Source of the DNA: Halocaridina rubra
Lineage: Eukaryota > Arthropoda > Malacostraca > Decapoda > Atyidae
Direction: 5' to 3'
NCBI GenBank assembly: GCA_037179515.1
Contig: JAXCGZ010011606.1
Coordinates: 40,001-90,788, forward strand
Length of the DNA: 50,788 nucleotides
In this document: piece by piece, positions 1 to 23,057 of the stretch
Layout of the letters: each line of letters begins with the position of its first letter
How positions within the stretch are numbered: position 1 is the first letter of the stretch
Program-made: the position numbers and the translations under genes
Notes under the pieces: generated by a model
Told to the model about the DNA's origin: nothing
What the model saw: only the letters and a program-made list of their open reading frames with translations
Databases searched by the model: none

Positions 1-174
1 AAATACAAGTGTAATGAATGAAGTATCGCTTAGAATGTACCAAACATGGCGCTTATGAAGCACATGCTCACTGGCTGGTACCTTAGAAGAAGTATTTATC
101 GCTGCGCCGTCGCCATTACTCTCACCAGCCAATATCTCGTTTGGGTTCACGCTATTAATCCCATCGCCATCCAT
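1..174 (-). CDS. Probable first coding exon of an unrecognised gene (partial)
   Basis: On the minus strand an ATG at 174-172 opens a frame that runs without a stop to the window edge (58 codons, beginning MDGDGINSVNPNE). The start context is good for a eukaryote: purine at -3 and G at +4. The stretch is clearly richer in G+C than the DNA beyond 500. Two plausible splice donors lie inside it. One is GTGAGA after the codons for LAG, near 126. The other is AAG|GTACC at 82/81. The real exon may therefore end at either, and the residues closest to base 1 may be intron. No domain is recognisable in so short a piece and I do not know the product. The gene would be divergent from INO80D and could share a promoter with it. 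It could also be a chance open frame. Confidence 0.42.
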   Translation of the reverse strand, partial: MDGDGINSVNPNEILAGESNGDGAAINTSSKVPASEHVLHKRHVWYILSDTSFITLVF

Positions 175-480
175 TTCCCTCCTTTTGATCCCATACGTCG
201 CTTCTAAGAGACATATAATGCCAATAATAGAGGTAAATATAGAGACTGGCTTTAAACTTACGGGATATAATGGGGGGTTAGTATACTACCTGGTCGCAGT
301 GCCAAGGCCTTTTTTCTCCGTCATTTTATGAGGTTTCGGGATATCCAAGTGTTCTTCCAGTGCCATTTTCGGGTATTCTGAACATTCAAGATCAGGCTGA
401 GCGTAAAATAGGAGAGAAAGGTGCTGTGCATGAAGTGGATGTCAGCCGTGGAAATTTGTTATCCACACTCGTAGGGTAAA
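175..480. promoter_or_regulatory. Candidate bidirectional promoter / first-exon region
   Basis: This G+C-richer interval lies between the minus-strand start at 174 and the plus-strand INO80D gene. No canonical TATA box with initiator is obvious. A possible 5' splice donor, TAGG|GTAAAC, sits at 475/476 on the plus strand and could end an untranslated first exon of INO80D. This call rests only on gene orientation and base composition. Confidence 0.22.
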
Positions 481-3400
481 CAAAGGGGCCTTGGGGAGGG
501 GCTGGTGTGGATCTTGGTGGGGTTAATTACTCGTAATATTTAGTTGCTTTCAGGTAAATTACAATTACTCTACGTCTTAAGGATCATTTTTGTCCCTAAA
601 TGAAGACGAATTGTTGTGCCTTTGCCCCTAAATAGGGGTGTTTTGGGGGTGGAAATTTTTCCCATTAAATTTGGGGTTTGTTTACATCTTGGAAATTTTT
701 CTCTCTGACATTCTTCATTGATTTCAGTATTTTACCGAGGTAGTAAGACCACTTTTCATATTTTTTCGTTCATACAATGCTTCTTTGTATTTAGATTTAA
801 CGTGGAAGTGAATTAAGTGACATATATAACTCGAATGAATGTAATTTATGACGTTTCAGTGTATATGTAGCTTGCCCATCCTAGTCATTATTTTTTATTT
901 TTCTTTGCCATTTATTTGTGGGGGTTGTTTATTAATACATTATGTAATAAACACTATACTTATAGTTTCATATATCTTATTAATATTAATTAGAAGTTTA
1001 ATTTGTTTTTTTTATTTCAGTTTTTGGTAAATTTTGACTTGTGCATAACAAGTTAGCATGTGGCTGAATATAGAACTGACTTTGAAAATATGTTGTACTT
1101 GGGCAGTCATTGTTCGCCTGTAGTTTTGAATCAATTCTGGTTAGAAAATTTCCAACTCTTTCTTATAGTAAAGTATATCATAAACTTTTGTAGAATTAGA
1201 ATTAGTTTTTCTGGATTTAGACCATGAAAAGTTCAGAAACATTTATTACAGTCCCGAGTAAGATATGAAAATTCTGCTAACTTTAGTGTCCATTATTCTG
1301 CAGCGTAATTGGCCTTTAAACTAGTGGCCAATATTGCCATGACTTAGTTTAAACCACAACTTATTAACTAATCTTCATTCTAAATTATGGAAAACTTGAA
1401 GAATCAAGAGTATTTCTGATAGAATCTCAGATGTTAAATAATCAGCTTCACTCCTAGCCTTACTACATTACATATTTACCTTTATTGTCAGTGTTATTCT
1501 TTAAGAGATACCATATAGCTACTCTTGTTTCAATGTTGACTTTTCATATTATAATCATATCTGCCTTCTTTGAAGTTCTCTTCAATACAGTAATCTGTGT
1601 ATTTTGTATAGAGCATTGCATTCTTTGAACACAATGATTTGTGTATAGTTTAAAGACAGTACTGTATTCTGAGACTCTTTCATGTTCAGTTTCTCTTTAA
1701 CTAGATAATTTCTTATTGGTGTAGTTTGTATTCTATCGTTCACAATTATAAAGTAAAGTATTTACCGATATTTTTTCCATTTTGCATGTAAGAAGAAAAT
1801 GCAATGTTTGCGTGATATCAGGGTGCTTTGTTTATTGTTAGAGAATGCACCATATATATATATATTTACACTTAGTACTTTAATGGTGTGGTTTCTGCAA
1901 GGTTCATAGAAATTCCTATTTTTTTTATTTTTTTTATTATGATACTGGTTGGAATCTTTGAATGAAAATATTAACAGGCATCTGTGTTTTTCTCGGAACA
2001 GTGTATCTCTGATGAAAATGGTAATTGTTAAGTATTATATTTGTGAGATATTTGAACAGTGCAGCAATCAACATGTTTGGACTAAATTCAAGTTAAAAAC
2101 ACTTATGCTGTTTAATACTCTAGAGCAGTGGTTCTTAACCTTTTTTTTGTGTAGCAGCCACTTTCAACTAGTTGCCTAGCCCAATGCCTCCCTTCATTTT
2201 GGAAAGGCAGGAAATGTGAATAATTTTGTTAATGTGGATGATAAAATAATTTTACTAAAAAATGCAAAGTATAAGATTAAAAAATCACATAGACAAACGT
2301 GAATAATGTCTAATATTGTTAATATACCTTAATTGTGATTTAAGGGCTTTCTTGTACTTGATGAGATCTTGCGAGGTTTTCTTTATGTATTGTCTTCAAA
2401 GTTTAGCTTTTGTTTTATGCAAGTAAATATAACAGCCCTGTCATGTATATTAGAGTTGCTATTGAAGTAAAAAATTTATTTTATTATGTTAGCTCACCGC
2501 CCCTTTCATTTCACCCAAGAACTTACTCCTCTCTTCATCAAGCCCAATGCCCCTCCCCCCCAGTGGGTGCTATCGCCCAGGTTAAGAACCACTGCTCTAG
2601 AGGTCTTCTGTAGTTTGCAATTGTGAAAAAGAAAATTTTAGTTGTCACTTGTCAAACATGAACTTCACTTTAAGTAGCAATTCCGTTATTTAAAAAAAAA
2701 AAACAGGATATGGAATTAATATTGACAGTCAGTTACAATTTTATTAGATGATTCTGATTGAATAATATATTTTATTAACTGATATTCATTCTAATAAAGG
2801 TTTGGTTTTGAAATACTGTAATGTTTAAGCCATGTCAAATTTAAATGACCGGAAAACTTATGATATGATATTGCCTATATTCTTCGTAAGTGTGTTAATA
2901 TTAGAATTTGTAAAATTTTGATTTGTCGTCTATTTTTAGCAAAATCCAGGCAAGGGTAGGCTGTCCACCTGCAGAGGGACCAGAGTATTATTATTTGCCG
3001 ACAGTGAGGCTAGTAATGCATAACTAGAGAGAAAAAATATAGTTCGCTCCCTTTTGGGCAAATTTAGGTTACAGTATTGTGAAGCAAAATATAGTTGAAT
3101 GAAACAGTATCTTTGTGTAATGCTTACATGGAATCTTTATGAATAACATCATGAACTTTAAGTTGTTTAATAGATATATTTTTTTGAAATATTGTGTTGA
3201 AAGGCAAATCAGTTGATAGTTTCTAGTACGGTATGTTCTTTCTTTTAACATGTAAGAATTGATGGGGGATATGGCTTAGAAACAGTGATTGTCTCACTAA
3301 CTTTTTGCCCTTATTCTTATAGTTTAGTGTAGTAGGATAATTGCATATAAGTATTCTTCCTAACTAATGTAAGCTATAGTATTTGCACATTACATCAGAG

Positions 3401-3788
3401 ATTGCATACATAAGGCATTTCTCTATATTATTTAATGTCTAGCTTTAGTATGATAAACAAGTGATATCTAATATTATCTGATTCTTGTCACCGTCTTGTA
3501 AAGAAATAAAAATTTGCTTGACAATTTATTTTTTATTTTTTTTATTATAAAGTAATTACTGATACACTGATTCCTTTTTTACCCAGTAAGCCTAAGGGTT
3601 ATATCCCAAGATTAATCTGGAATGTAACACTGAATTTTTTCTGAAGTGAATGTGTAGTGATCTTCTATTCCATAGTTGCCTGACTGTGTAATTTGAGTAT
3701 TGGAGAATCATTATTCTTAATATGCTGGTGTTATTTTGGGATGACAGTTGACACCTTCCTTACCATACTGGTTTTTCTTCATCTTCAG
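481..3788. other. Presumed first intron / 5' flank of INO80D, no coding sequence seen
   Basis: AT-rich DNA with only short chance frames. I looked on the plus strand for an exon encoding the first Cys/His module found at the N-terminus of vertebrate INO80D (the LNGY..FC..H type) and did not find one. A hAT-type MITE lies at 2126-2594; otherwise nothing recognisable. Confidence 0.5.
2126..2594. mobile_element. Non-autonomous hAT element (MITE) with perfect 8-bp TSD
   Basis: The element starts CAGTGGTTCTTAACC and ends with the exact reverse complement, GGTTAAGAACCACTG, the classic hAT terminal inverted repeat. It is flanked on both sides by CTCTAGAG (2118-2125 and 2595-2602), an intact 8-bp target-site duplication as expected for hAT. 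The 469-bp interior has no transposase. Perfect ends and duplication suggest a fairly young insertion. Confidence 0.9.
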
Positions 3789-3996
3789 GCAATTTCCAAC
3801 ATTGTAAAGTGAGAAGGTGTTGGTTACCTCCTGGTAGATAACCTACTGTAGCTGACAGTAAAAAGGATGCGCTCATGTGACATCCAAAAAAGAAATGCAA
3901 TGCTGTTTGCAATTAAGGTTGTGGCTTGCCACACACCCAATGCTCCCACTTAATATCCACAGCATCATCAGTTCAGTGGTTTGGGAGTGCCTCTTG
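3789..3996 (+). other. Possible untranslated 5' exon of INO80D
   Basis: The stretch is bounded by a strong polypyrimidine acceptor (gtttttcttcatcttcag, ending at 3788) and a GTAAGC donor at 3997. All three frames contain stops, so if it is spliced it must be non-coding 5'-UTR. It lies 308 bp before the exon that holds the predicted start codon. Prediction from splice signals only. Confidence 0.25.
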
Positions 3997-4330
3997 GTAA
4001 GCTTTTGTCACTCATGGAATTTGTTCAACATTATTATGACAGTACAGTATGTACAATAACTTTCTTACGCATTTTCTGCCTCGTAATAAGACTGCAATTC
4101 TAATAAAAACCGATGATGATTTGCATTTTATTTTGTACAGATTGCATTTTTTTGGATACCTCATTCCAATGGTATTTGGTAATGTTTTAAATTTTGATAT
4201 CTCTTACAGTGGTTATTGACATGCTTTGATTCTTCAGAATACAGACCTACTTTTTTTTTTTATTTACTTTTTAAAATTTTCAATAATAAGAGGGTGTGTT
4301 TCAGAAGAGTCTTGACTCATCGTGGTAACC

Positions 4331-15377
<11,047 letters not shown>

Positions 15378-16115
15378 GGTGGTTTTTCCCTAGGCAATTA
15401 TTTAGCTGGGTGTGTGTGGATGAAAAGCGTATATCTTATGCACATGTGTACCTTGGCATTTGAAGCCTGGATTTCTTGGTGAAAGTTTATGGTTGGGCAT
15501 TTATGAGCTAGGGACAGGGAAAGTAACACTGTATATTGCGTGTTGATGAGAGTAAGGCTGCCAAGAAGGATCTATGAATGCTGATCGTGGAAGAAGTAAA
15601 AATTTTTTCATTTTGCATTTGTATCTATATAAAAAAGCTTTGTGTGTACATTAGACCAAACAATATTATTTGTTAGTACTGTATCATTGTGTAGTTTTAT
15701 TTCACCGGTCGGTCCGATCGGTATTGCAGATTAACTTTACGCAGATGTTAAGCATTATCCTATTTATTATCAAAAGGTCTATTGACTATGGTGTTTTTAA
15801 TTTCTGATGAAATCTAGTTTCTTGGAATTTTTTTTATTATACCTCATCATTCTAGGAGAGATTGAAAGCAAGTAATATGATTTGATGTACTCTATTTTTG
15901 AGATTCAAAGGATGCCATATATGGGGTTCAAGTATGTATTCAGTAGTGTTTACCTGTGGGAAAACCTTAACATGTCATTCAAATTGTATAGATATCTTTA
16001 CTGGATTCCCTGACAAGTGGTCGTATCTGAATAGGTTGAAATTTTTTTCTTTCTTTTTACCAAGTACTCACCTTTCCCAATACTTTGGTTATTGGGCCGT
16101 TTTGCCACTAAATCA

Positions 16116-16147
<32 letters not shown>

Positions 16148-16437
16148 CACCACCACCACTTATAAAATATCACAATTCACCTTTCTCATGGCTGTTACAT
16201 TGTCTATATTATCCAAATAGGCAATGTTCTGTATAGTATGTCAGTTCAAGAAAACAAAGGTGTTAAAAATTTCTCCCTTTCCATTGGGAATTTCAATTTA
16301 CTTATGTATGTCTCCTTTGGTTATTGCCACATTTCTGCTTATGCCAAAACCATTCAGTATGGTAAATATTGATGACTTTGAAAAACGTAGAATTTGCATC
16401 CATTGGTACATTATTGTATGGCTTATAAGAGAATAAA
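15378..16437 (+). other. INO80D: Probable proximal 3'-UTR of INO80D with candidate poly(A) signal
   Basis: No coding sequence follows the stop. The first plus-strand AATAAA is at 16432-16437. Others lie farther on (for example 25402-25407), so the 3'-UTR length is undetermined. The region contains a GC-rich imperfect palindrome (15704-15722) and a 25-T run near 16119. Confidence 0.35.
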
Positions 16438-16559
16438 AGGTTTTCCTTATAGTGACTCCTACTACACATCTTGAAATACAAGTCACAAATATATTTTTAG
16501 ACGAAATTATAGAGATAACATGCTCACCCAGCATGAATATTTTTTCTTTTCCAAGAAAA

Positions 16560-16740
16560 TATCATATCCCTCTAAAGCCAGCAGTGTCCACAGCTGAAAA
16601 AAAAAAAGGGAAGCAACAGGTATCTTCATCATTCTTCATGCATCCTCACCCTTTCTGTCACTTGTTTTGTGGCAAGGAAAAGATCACCAGCTCTTCGTTC
16701 CCCAGTCCCTTTATCTTTTCCTCTTTATTGTGCACTGGAA
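16560..16740. repeat. Diverged dispersed repeat (related to 20930-21075)
   Basis: Shares CATCCTCACCC(C)TTCTG, then GGCAAGGAAAA, ACCAGCT and TCCCTTTAT in the same order with 20930-21075. No terminal structure was identified. Confidence 0.4.
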
Positions 16741-19700
16741 AAAGTGTGTAATTCTTTTCCTTTACCACCAGATTTACATATGCAGGTATTAGTTTACTGA
16801 ATCTGCAATGTCGACATTATATAATGGAACTTCTTATTCAGTAGTCAGTTTGCTTTTGTTTAATATTGGAACTGATTCGTACGATGTGTCTTCCTTTTAA
16901 GATAATCTCTCCTGTATCTATAATACTGTTTTGAATATGTTTTTGCAAAATTTGTTAATTTAGGAGTTTGTAGCATTGAGGTTAAATGCCTGGATAAAGT
17001 ATGCCAATCTTAAAGTAGAAGTTCATAATGTTTAAAGAAATTGATAGTTGAAAGTATTATGTCAGTCTCATGATGTTTGCTTAGTTTTGGACGGGAACCT
17101 TTCAAGTTGATTATTTTGTGAAAATACGTCTTTTTGTCACCCTTACTAGATTTGCTTGCCTTTTCATATTCCATCGTTTAGTATTCGCTGTGTGTTTATT
17201 TACATTCCTTTTTACCCTATTCAGCCCCCAACATATCTTAAGACTTTTAATCACACTTAGCTTATTTTCATTTGCATTCTTGTATTGTCAGATGACCTTG
17301 TTATACCCTCACATTCACTTTTATTCACATTTGAGTTTCTGTCTCCCCTTGCCTTGCAGTATTTTTTACTTTTACACGTGTGACTAAAAGAAACCAAAGA
17401 ACTCTCTTATTATTTTCTCATGTAATGTATACCTGTTCTTGCTGCTGCACTGTCTACTGCTCGTTAGCACGAAGACCGTTGGTGTGTGATGTTTGTTTCT
17501 TATCAGGTGAATGGTTCCATATTGATAGCGAAGATCCTACAAACTATCCTTTTTTTCTCTCACTCTTATTATAGTCCCTTTACATTGATGATTCACTTTT
17601 TATTGATGATCTGGATTATCTCTGCTTCAGTTGCAACTACCTCTACATTTTCTTACCTTGTGCTCTTAGTTCTGAGCTGTTTTACCAGACAGTGGAATGC
17701 AAACAGGAATTTCTTTTTATTGTCTTATTCCATAACCCTGATGCCATGACCCTTTGAAACCAGCAGGGTGGCCACTGCTACATAGATATAGGAGGTCAAC
17801 AAGACCTCCCTTTAGTAACTTTTGCGCCAATCATCTAGAATTAAGGTTGGAGCGATTACTGTTCTTTTGCTCCCTATCTTTTATTCGGGTCTTACTCCTT
17901 GCAGGGATAACAGCTTGTGGACTTCTTTCTACCCCAGTTCAAGGGATAATAACCAATTATACTCTTAGTTTTGCACATCCCATAGTTGAAGGCAAGTCTA
18001 GTGACGTTCCTGGTGACATCACTGTTGAAAACTTTTTGAGACTGACCATCTAAGATACTGACCTAAATATAGTTTATTACGTATGATATTCAGTCATTAG
18101 GTTTATTATTTTCCAATGCTATATTAAAACAATGAAGTTTAGCAACATTGAAAGCCTTGTATTCTTCAAAACCCAATACCATATATGTCATAAGCAAAAT
18201 CAAAGTAATCTTACAATTGTAAATGTTACCACTCTTGATTCATTCACACTACATATGCTTGCATTTAGTTACCATTTCTATATAAAAATGATAATCTTTA
18301 CCACTATTAAGTCTATAAAGTAAATTAACTTACCGATGTTGTCCGTTTACATCTTCGAAAGGAAAATTCCTTTTGCTGAGAGGGTGAGATTGAAACCTTG
18401 TGTGTACTGGCATCAGTGTTTTAAAAACCCTATATCACAATTTTTTTTCTTGCAATATTTGTTAACTGCTCATTGGAATTGTTACATTTTGCATTGATAT
18501 TTGCAGATCTACAGCTCTCCTGTTTTGTATTTACATGATTTCATTATTTTGAATTTTATTCCACATTGTAAGTAGTTTTAATTTTATTAAGTGATGAGAA
18601 TAGAATTTGAAGTACAGTTCTGATTTAAACTTAGACCTTTGGGTAAAGATACGTTGTTCAGGGTATTGGGTAGTTTGAATGAGGGCAGTGTTGAATGAAT
18701 GTAGGATCATTAGTGAGTACCTGTTTGTCTAACTGCATGACTATAAACATTTCAGCATTATTATTATTATTATAATTATATAATTTAAATATGTCGTTGG
18801 GTGTAGACCATATAATCCTATTTAAAGTAGAAGGAAAAAATGCAAAAAAAAAAATAAAATAAAAGGAAAATATGTCGCAAAGGAGCTTTTAATCTTTACT
18901 TTGTCATAATATTTCCTGTTCTTTATTCGGTGATCTTGCCTATGAGAACATTGTTTATGGATAAATTTTAGTAATTGTAAATACACAGCCTATGTGATAA
19001 TGATTTAGCTGAGATAGCATGGGAAGTTACACTGCCAGAGGCAGCATTTTATTACGTTGTGATGTTTTTCTGTCGGCATTTTCGAAGCAGCTGTTTAGTG
19101 TCTGATTTATGTTCGCATATCGACGTAGTGAGGATTGGTGATGTGTATAGAGCCAAAGTTTGTGCGGCACGGTAAGGTGCCGATTTGTACAGGCAAGTCA
19201 AACTGACCCGTGAACCAAGTACACGAAGATGTTGAGTGAAGAGTTGCTTTCACAGATAACCATGTTACTATATTCACTAATCACTCATTTTTATAAATAT
19301 TGTACTAATTTAATATGCTCTGCACGGAGGTATCATGTTTGTATCTAAATTTCAGTTGAATGCTAAGATTTATTATATTTTTTAACCTTGTTAGTATCAC
19401 GATTTGCAGAACGTACTTTTAGAAGAGAAATACTGTATTGATATTTTTAGATTGGATTAGAAGTGGTTTCATATTTCCAAAACTGCCAAAAAAAAATTTT
19501 TTTTCCCTTAAGAGCAATTTGGGTACAGAATTAATTTTGTATTGTCTCTGTATTCTAGCCGTAATTCCTGTTCCACTCAAAAAATGATAGATATTGGATA
19601 TTTGAAGTTTCAGTTAGCTACTACGCTTTCACTAAATTTTAAGTATTTTCTTTTTTATTTTCGTTTCAAAGGCGTGAACCGAAGTTTTTGTTGCCTCTTA

Positions 19701-20929
19701 CTTTTAATGAGTCTTTCCCAAATACATTTAAATAAGACCAAGTATTATGATGCAGATTCAAGTTTTCTTATGATTATGACTGAAAATTTTTTTGTGCATA
19801 AACTTTTCATGTTTGTAAGTATGTCTTTAATGCCTTTACATGAGTATCCCTCAAATCCTTTTAAATTTCACATGGATAAAGAGCAGGTATTGTAGAATAT
19901 TAAAGCATCTGAAATATTTTTTTTTTTTTTACAGTGTTCTTATATAACCCTGCTATGTTTGAGTTACAGATTCATATTTATGAACTTTTTGATGGATGAC
20001 AAAGTTATAGGTCTGTTTGGCTTTGAGATAGTAGACAGTACTGTACTGTTTTTGGTATTTGCATTCTTTACAAATTTCATTCTATCCTTATATATCTTAA
20101 AACTAAAATTAAACATGGTTATGTATAGATTATATTATGTTATTGCCTACATATGTTTATTTACAAAGATTTTTAAGGATTTGATCTTTATATTAATTAC
20201 ATATTTATTTTTTAGCCATTGTTCAGAAAGTGCGATTTCCAACTCTGTTCATGTAGTTAACTATGTTTACCTCTTTGTGCACTTTTAACTGGTAGTAGTT
20301 TTTATTTTAGAAAAAAAAATTAATCTATAGTCTAGTACAATGTGTTCCCTTTGCACTTGTTAATTTACACAATTAAATGCAAATATAGTGTTTCAGCATC
20401 TCGGATTTGTGCTGAAATCTTTACTTTTTGTTATGAGACATACTGTCGCCATTGCTATTAAGAATGTTATATACTACTTGGTTTCTTGAGATTACTTGAA
20501 GAAATTTAACTTTCTGTATTAATGATGTTGGTTTCTTGCAGAAGCTTGCTTTCTTTTCATTATTCATTGGTAACATGCTTGTTTAGACATGTGCTTAACT
20601 GTGTTAATGAGAATATTGAAGTATGTATTATATATAAAATGCATGCAGTTGTAATGCCAATTCCTTGAGGCATTTTAAAACGAGAAGAGTGAATATTGAT
20701 ATGTATTATTTAAACTCAAAATTATGTAACCTTTGAAGTGTTTAAAGTTTTGGGTCATTAAGGTGCAGACTGTGTTACATGCATTTATAGATACTGATAT
20801 TCATATTTATATTGTTCATCTTATCCGAAGGCTTTTCATAAATTATTAGACTTTTTCTTCATGTTGGTTATGTTTTCCTTTAAGAGAACCTCAAGTCTGT
20901 TATTATCTGTCTGCAGTATGTCATGTCCT

Positions 20930-21075
20930 AGGACATTTGAGGTGACCACACTGGAAATAAAGGGTGGATTTGGCAGTTTTCATCTTACCTGGCCCATCCT
21001 CACCCCTTCTGCGGCAAGGAAAAAATATACCAGCTAAGATGGGATTTTTAGCCGTATACTCTTCTATCCCTTTAT
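20930..21075. repeat. Diverged dispersed repeat (related to 16560-16740)
   Basis: Second member of the pair; contains CCCATCCTCACCCCTTCTG and GCGGCAAGGAAAAAATATAC. Confidence 0.4.
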
Positions 21076-21915
21076 TTGGCTCATACAACATACATGTTAT
21101 AGGGAATAGGGATCTAGCTTGATTCCTACACATTTTGGATACCTTCTGTCAGTCCTTCCATAGAATCTGTGAGTTTTCTTAAATTTATTCTCCTTTCTCT
21201 TAAAAAACTATAGTATGAACATTCAATTTTGTCTCCTTAAACAGCTTCTTGTAATCAGAATTACTTGGTATTATTCGTAAATCATTCTTGAACAACTTCC
21301 ACTTCGTATGTGTTTTTTTCCAGGCTGATGTATTGCTGAGAGTATTTAATGTTTTAAATTACCCCTTCCACTTATATTATTCTCTCAGTTTCAAAAATAC
21401 CGACCTTTTGTATCAGTCGTCTTTAATTTGGAGACATTGAGGAGGTTGGCTCCTTATTGTCTCTATTATAAGCTCTTGTGGTAGGTTTCAGGGTTAACAG
21501 AAATTATGCATTTAATCTAAAAAAAAAAAAAAAGAAAAGCACGCATTACTAGTACAATATGTTAAAAATTAATATTAATTTTGTTAACTTTGGGGAGATA
21601 CAGAGCACCTAAGCTTACATTTAGTGCACTGATCTATAAAACTTGCCAGGGATACCCTATATTTTGGGTAGATAATAGTTATGCATTTGTTTTGGTCGTT
21701 TGAAGGATGTGTAGTTTGTATTGTGGCCAACAAAGATTTTGATATTAGGTTTAATAAAAACACGTAAGCAGTATATATTGACAATAACATATTGTTTTGT
21801 TTGTATGGAGGGAGTGATGTGGTCGGTTTTGCGTCACAGACTCCCTTTTCTGCTAAGGGCTAGGACGATGCTTTCTTGTGTAGAACTTTTGTGTTGGCCT
21901 GTGTGATAGTGTGAG

Positions 21916-21983
21916 ACTGTGGCAGGCCGCAAACCCTCGACCTGGCCTCTCAAAAGTGGTGAGTACTACCACTTTTCCACAGT
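21916..21983. ncRNA. Possible compact three-way-junction RNA structure
   Basis: A closing stem ACTGTGG (21916-21922) with CCACAGT (21977-21983) encloses two perfect hairpins. One is AGGCC/GGCCT (21924-21928 with 21944-21948). The other is AAAAGTGGT/ACCACTTTT (21952-21960 with 21968-21976, 7-nt loop) and abuts the closing stem directly. The 68-nt size and the 7-bp outer stem resemble tRNA, but there is no standard anticodon arm. Another 5-bp stem with a 7-nt loop lies at 21843-21859. No promoter boxes are recognised; it could be a transposon remnant. The strand is unknown because the stems pair on either strand. Confidence 0.28.
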
Positions 21984-22787
21984 GTGAAGGAAATACTGCG
22001 AAACAACGTTTTTGAGTTGTATGTATTTTGGCTGTCATGCTTGTTTTTTTTAGTTTTGGCTACCTTGTTGCTTTAGTGAGATATGATGTCATATTTTGGG
22101 GGGAAAAATTTATCTGAAATTACCTAATCTGCCAGATAGCAATGCCATTTAACGATATGCTTTGAAATGTATATTTTATTTTTTATGTATTAAAGAAGTT
22201 TATGTGCCTGTCATAGGGCGTAATGTAAGATATTTTTATCTGATTTCAGTCTTCTTTATACTGGCTTTTGGATTTATAAAGATATGTGTACAGGAGTACC
22301 TTACAGGGCCTGATCATGAAAGGATACAGTTATAAGACTTGGTTGTTGCGAAAATTGCATAAATTTATGTATTTTAACATTTTGACTTATTGCACTAAAG
22401 CTACCATCATACCCCACCCATCCTAATTTCTTCCTCTTATTTTTGGAAAGACAAAACAATCTCAAGCAATATGGGATTGGCAACCCTTTTCTGCCTTCTC
22501 CTGTTAAGTTATTAGGGAACATGAGTGAAGTCTAATTTGTTTTCCTCCATCAGATAAGACAAGATACAGCACACTACTTGGTTTAGGAACTTCAAGAAGA
22601 AATACAGTTATTTACTTATTGAGCGAAGTGTAAGTAGCAAAAACTATCAAAGATAAAGCGTTAGAGCTAAGATATTAACGTGAATTCCTCTCTTATTATT
22701 CATGTAAGCTAATAAATAGAGCAAGCAAAATTAAGTTTGGCATTCTCATATTTTGGGATGTGAGATTATAATAGTTTTAGGGTAATA
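21984..22787. other. Gene-less stretch
   Basis: AT-rich, with no exon, element end or structured repeat recognised. Confidence 0.5.
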
Positions 22788-23057
22788 CGAAAGTTCCCCT
22801 ACTTAAGAACGTTCACATATATGAACAAAAACCTACCCATGTACTGTACTTAATTATTGCATTGTTTTTACTGTATTAAAATTCATTGATACTGTGTACT
22901 TCATGTTTTATGTAGTAAAGTGTCATAAGCCTAAGAACTGTACAGTACTGTGCAGTATTTTTATTATTTTTGTTTTTACCCAAACGCAACTTATGAATAA
23001 TTCTAATTTTGAACGGACTTCTGGAACCTAAGTCATTTGTAAGTTGGGGAGTGTCTG
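22788..23057. mobile_element. Tc1/mariner-like MITE, copy 2 (CTCCCCTACTTA family)
   Basis: A 270-bp element flanked by TA (22786-22787 and 23058-23059). The left end contains TTCCCCTACTTAAGAACG and the right end TTTGTAAGTTGGGGAGTG, forming terminal inverted repeats. No coding capacity. This is the shortest and cleanest copy of the family here. Confidence 0.75.

Larger units (their letters stand above)
16438..21915. other. Gene-less AT-rich stretch (distal 3'-UTR or intergenic)
   Basis: No exon could be supported on either strand. Frames such as 17754-18053 lack an ATG start, homology or splice context. Visible items are a diverged repeat pair (16560-16740 and 20930-21075), a hairpin at 19165-19182 and T-rich runs. 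Confidence 0.5.

Noticed and set aside
3877..4059. Frame containing CAHVTSKKEMQC, considered as the missing INO80D N-terminal zinc module
   Set aside because: The frame is stopped just upstream, the second Cys-x2-His is absent, and no acceptor gives an open exon. Kept only as a weak hypothesis.
17754..18053. 99-codon plus-strand frame with hydrophobic stretches
   Set aside because: No ATG start, no recognisable domain and no splice context. Base composition is like its non-coding surroundings.
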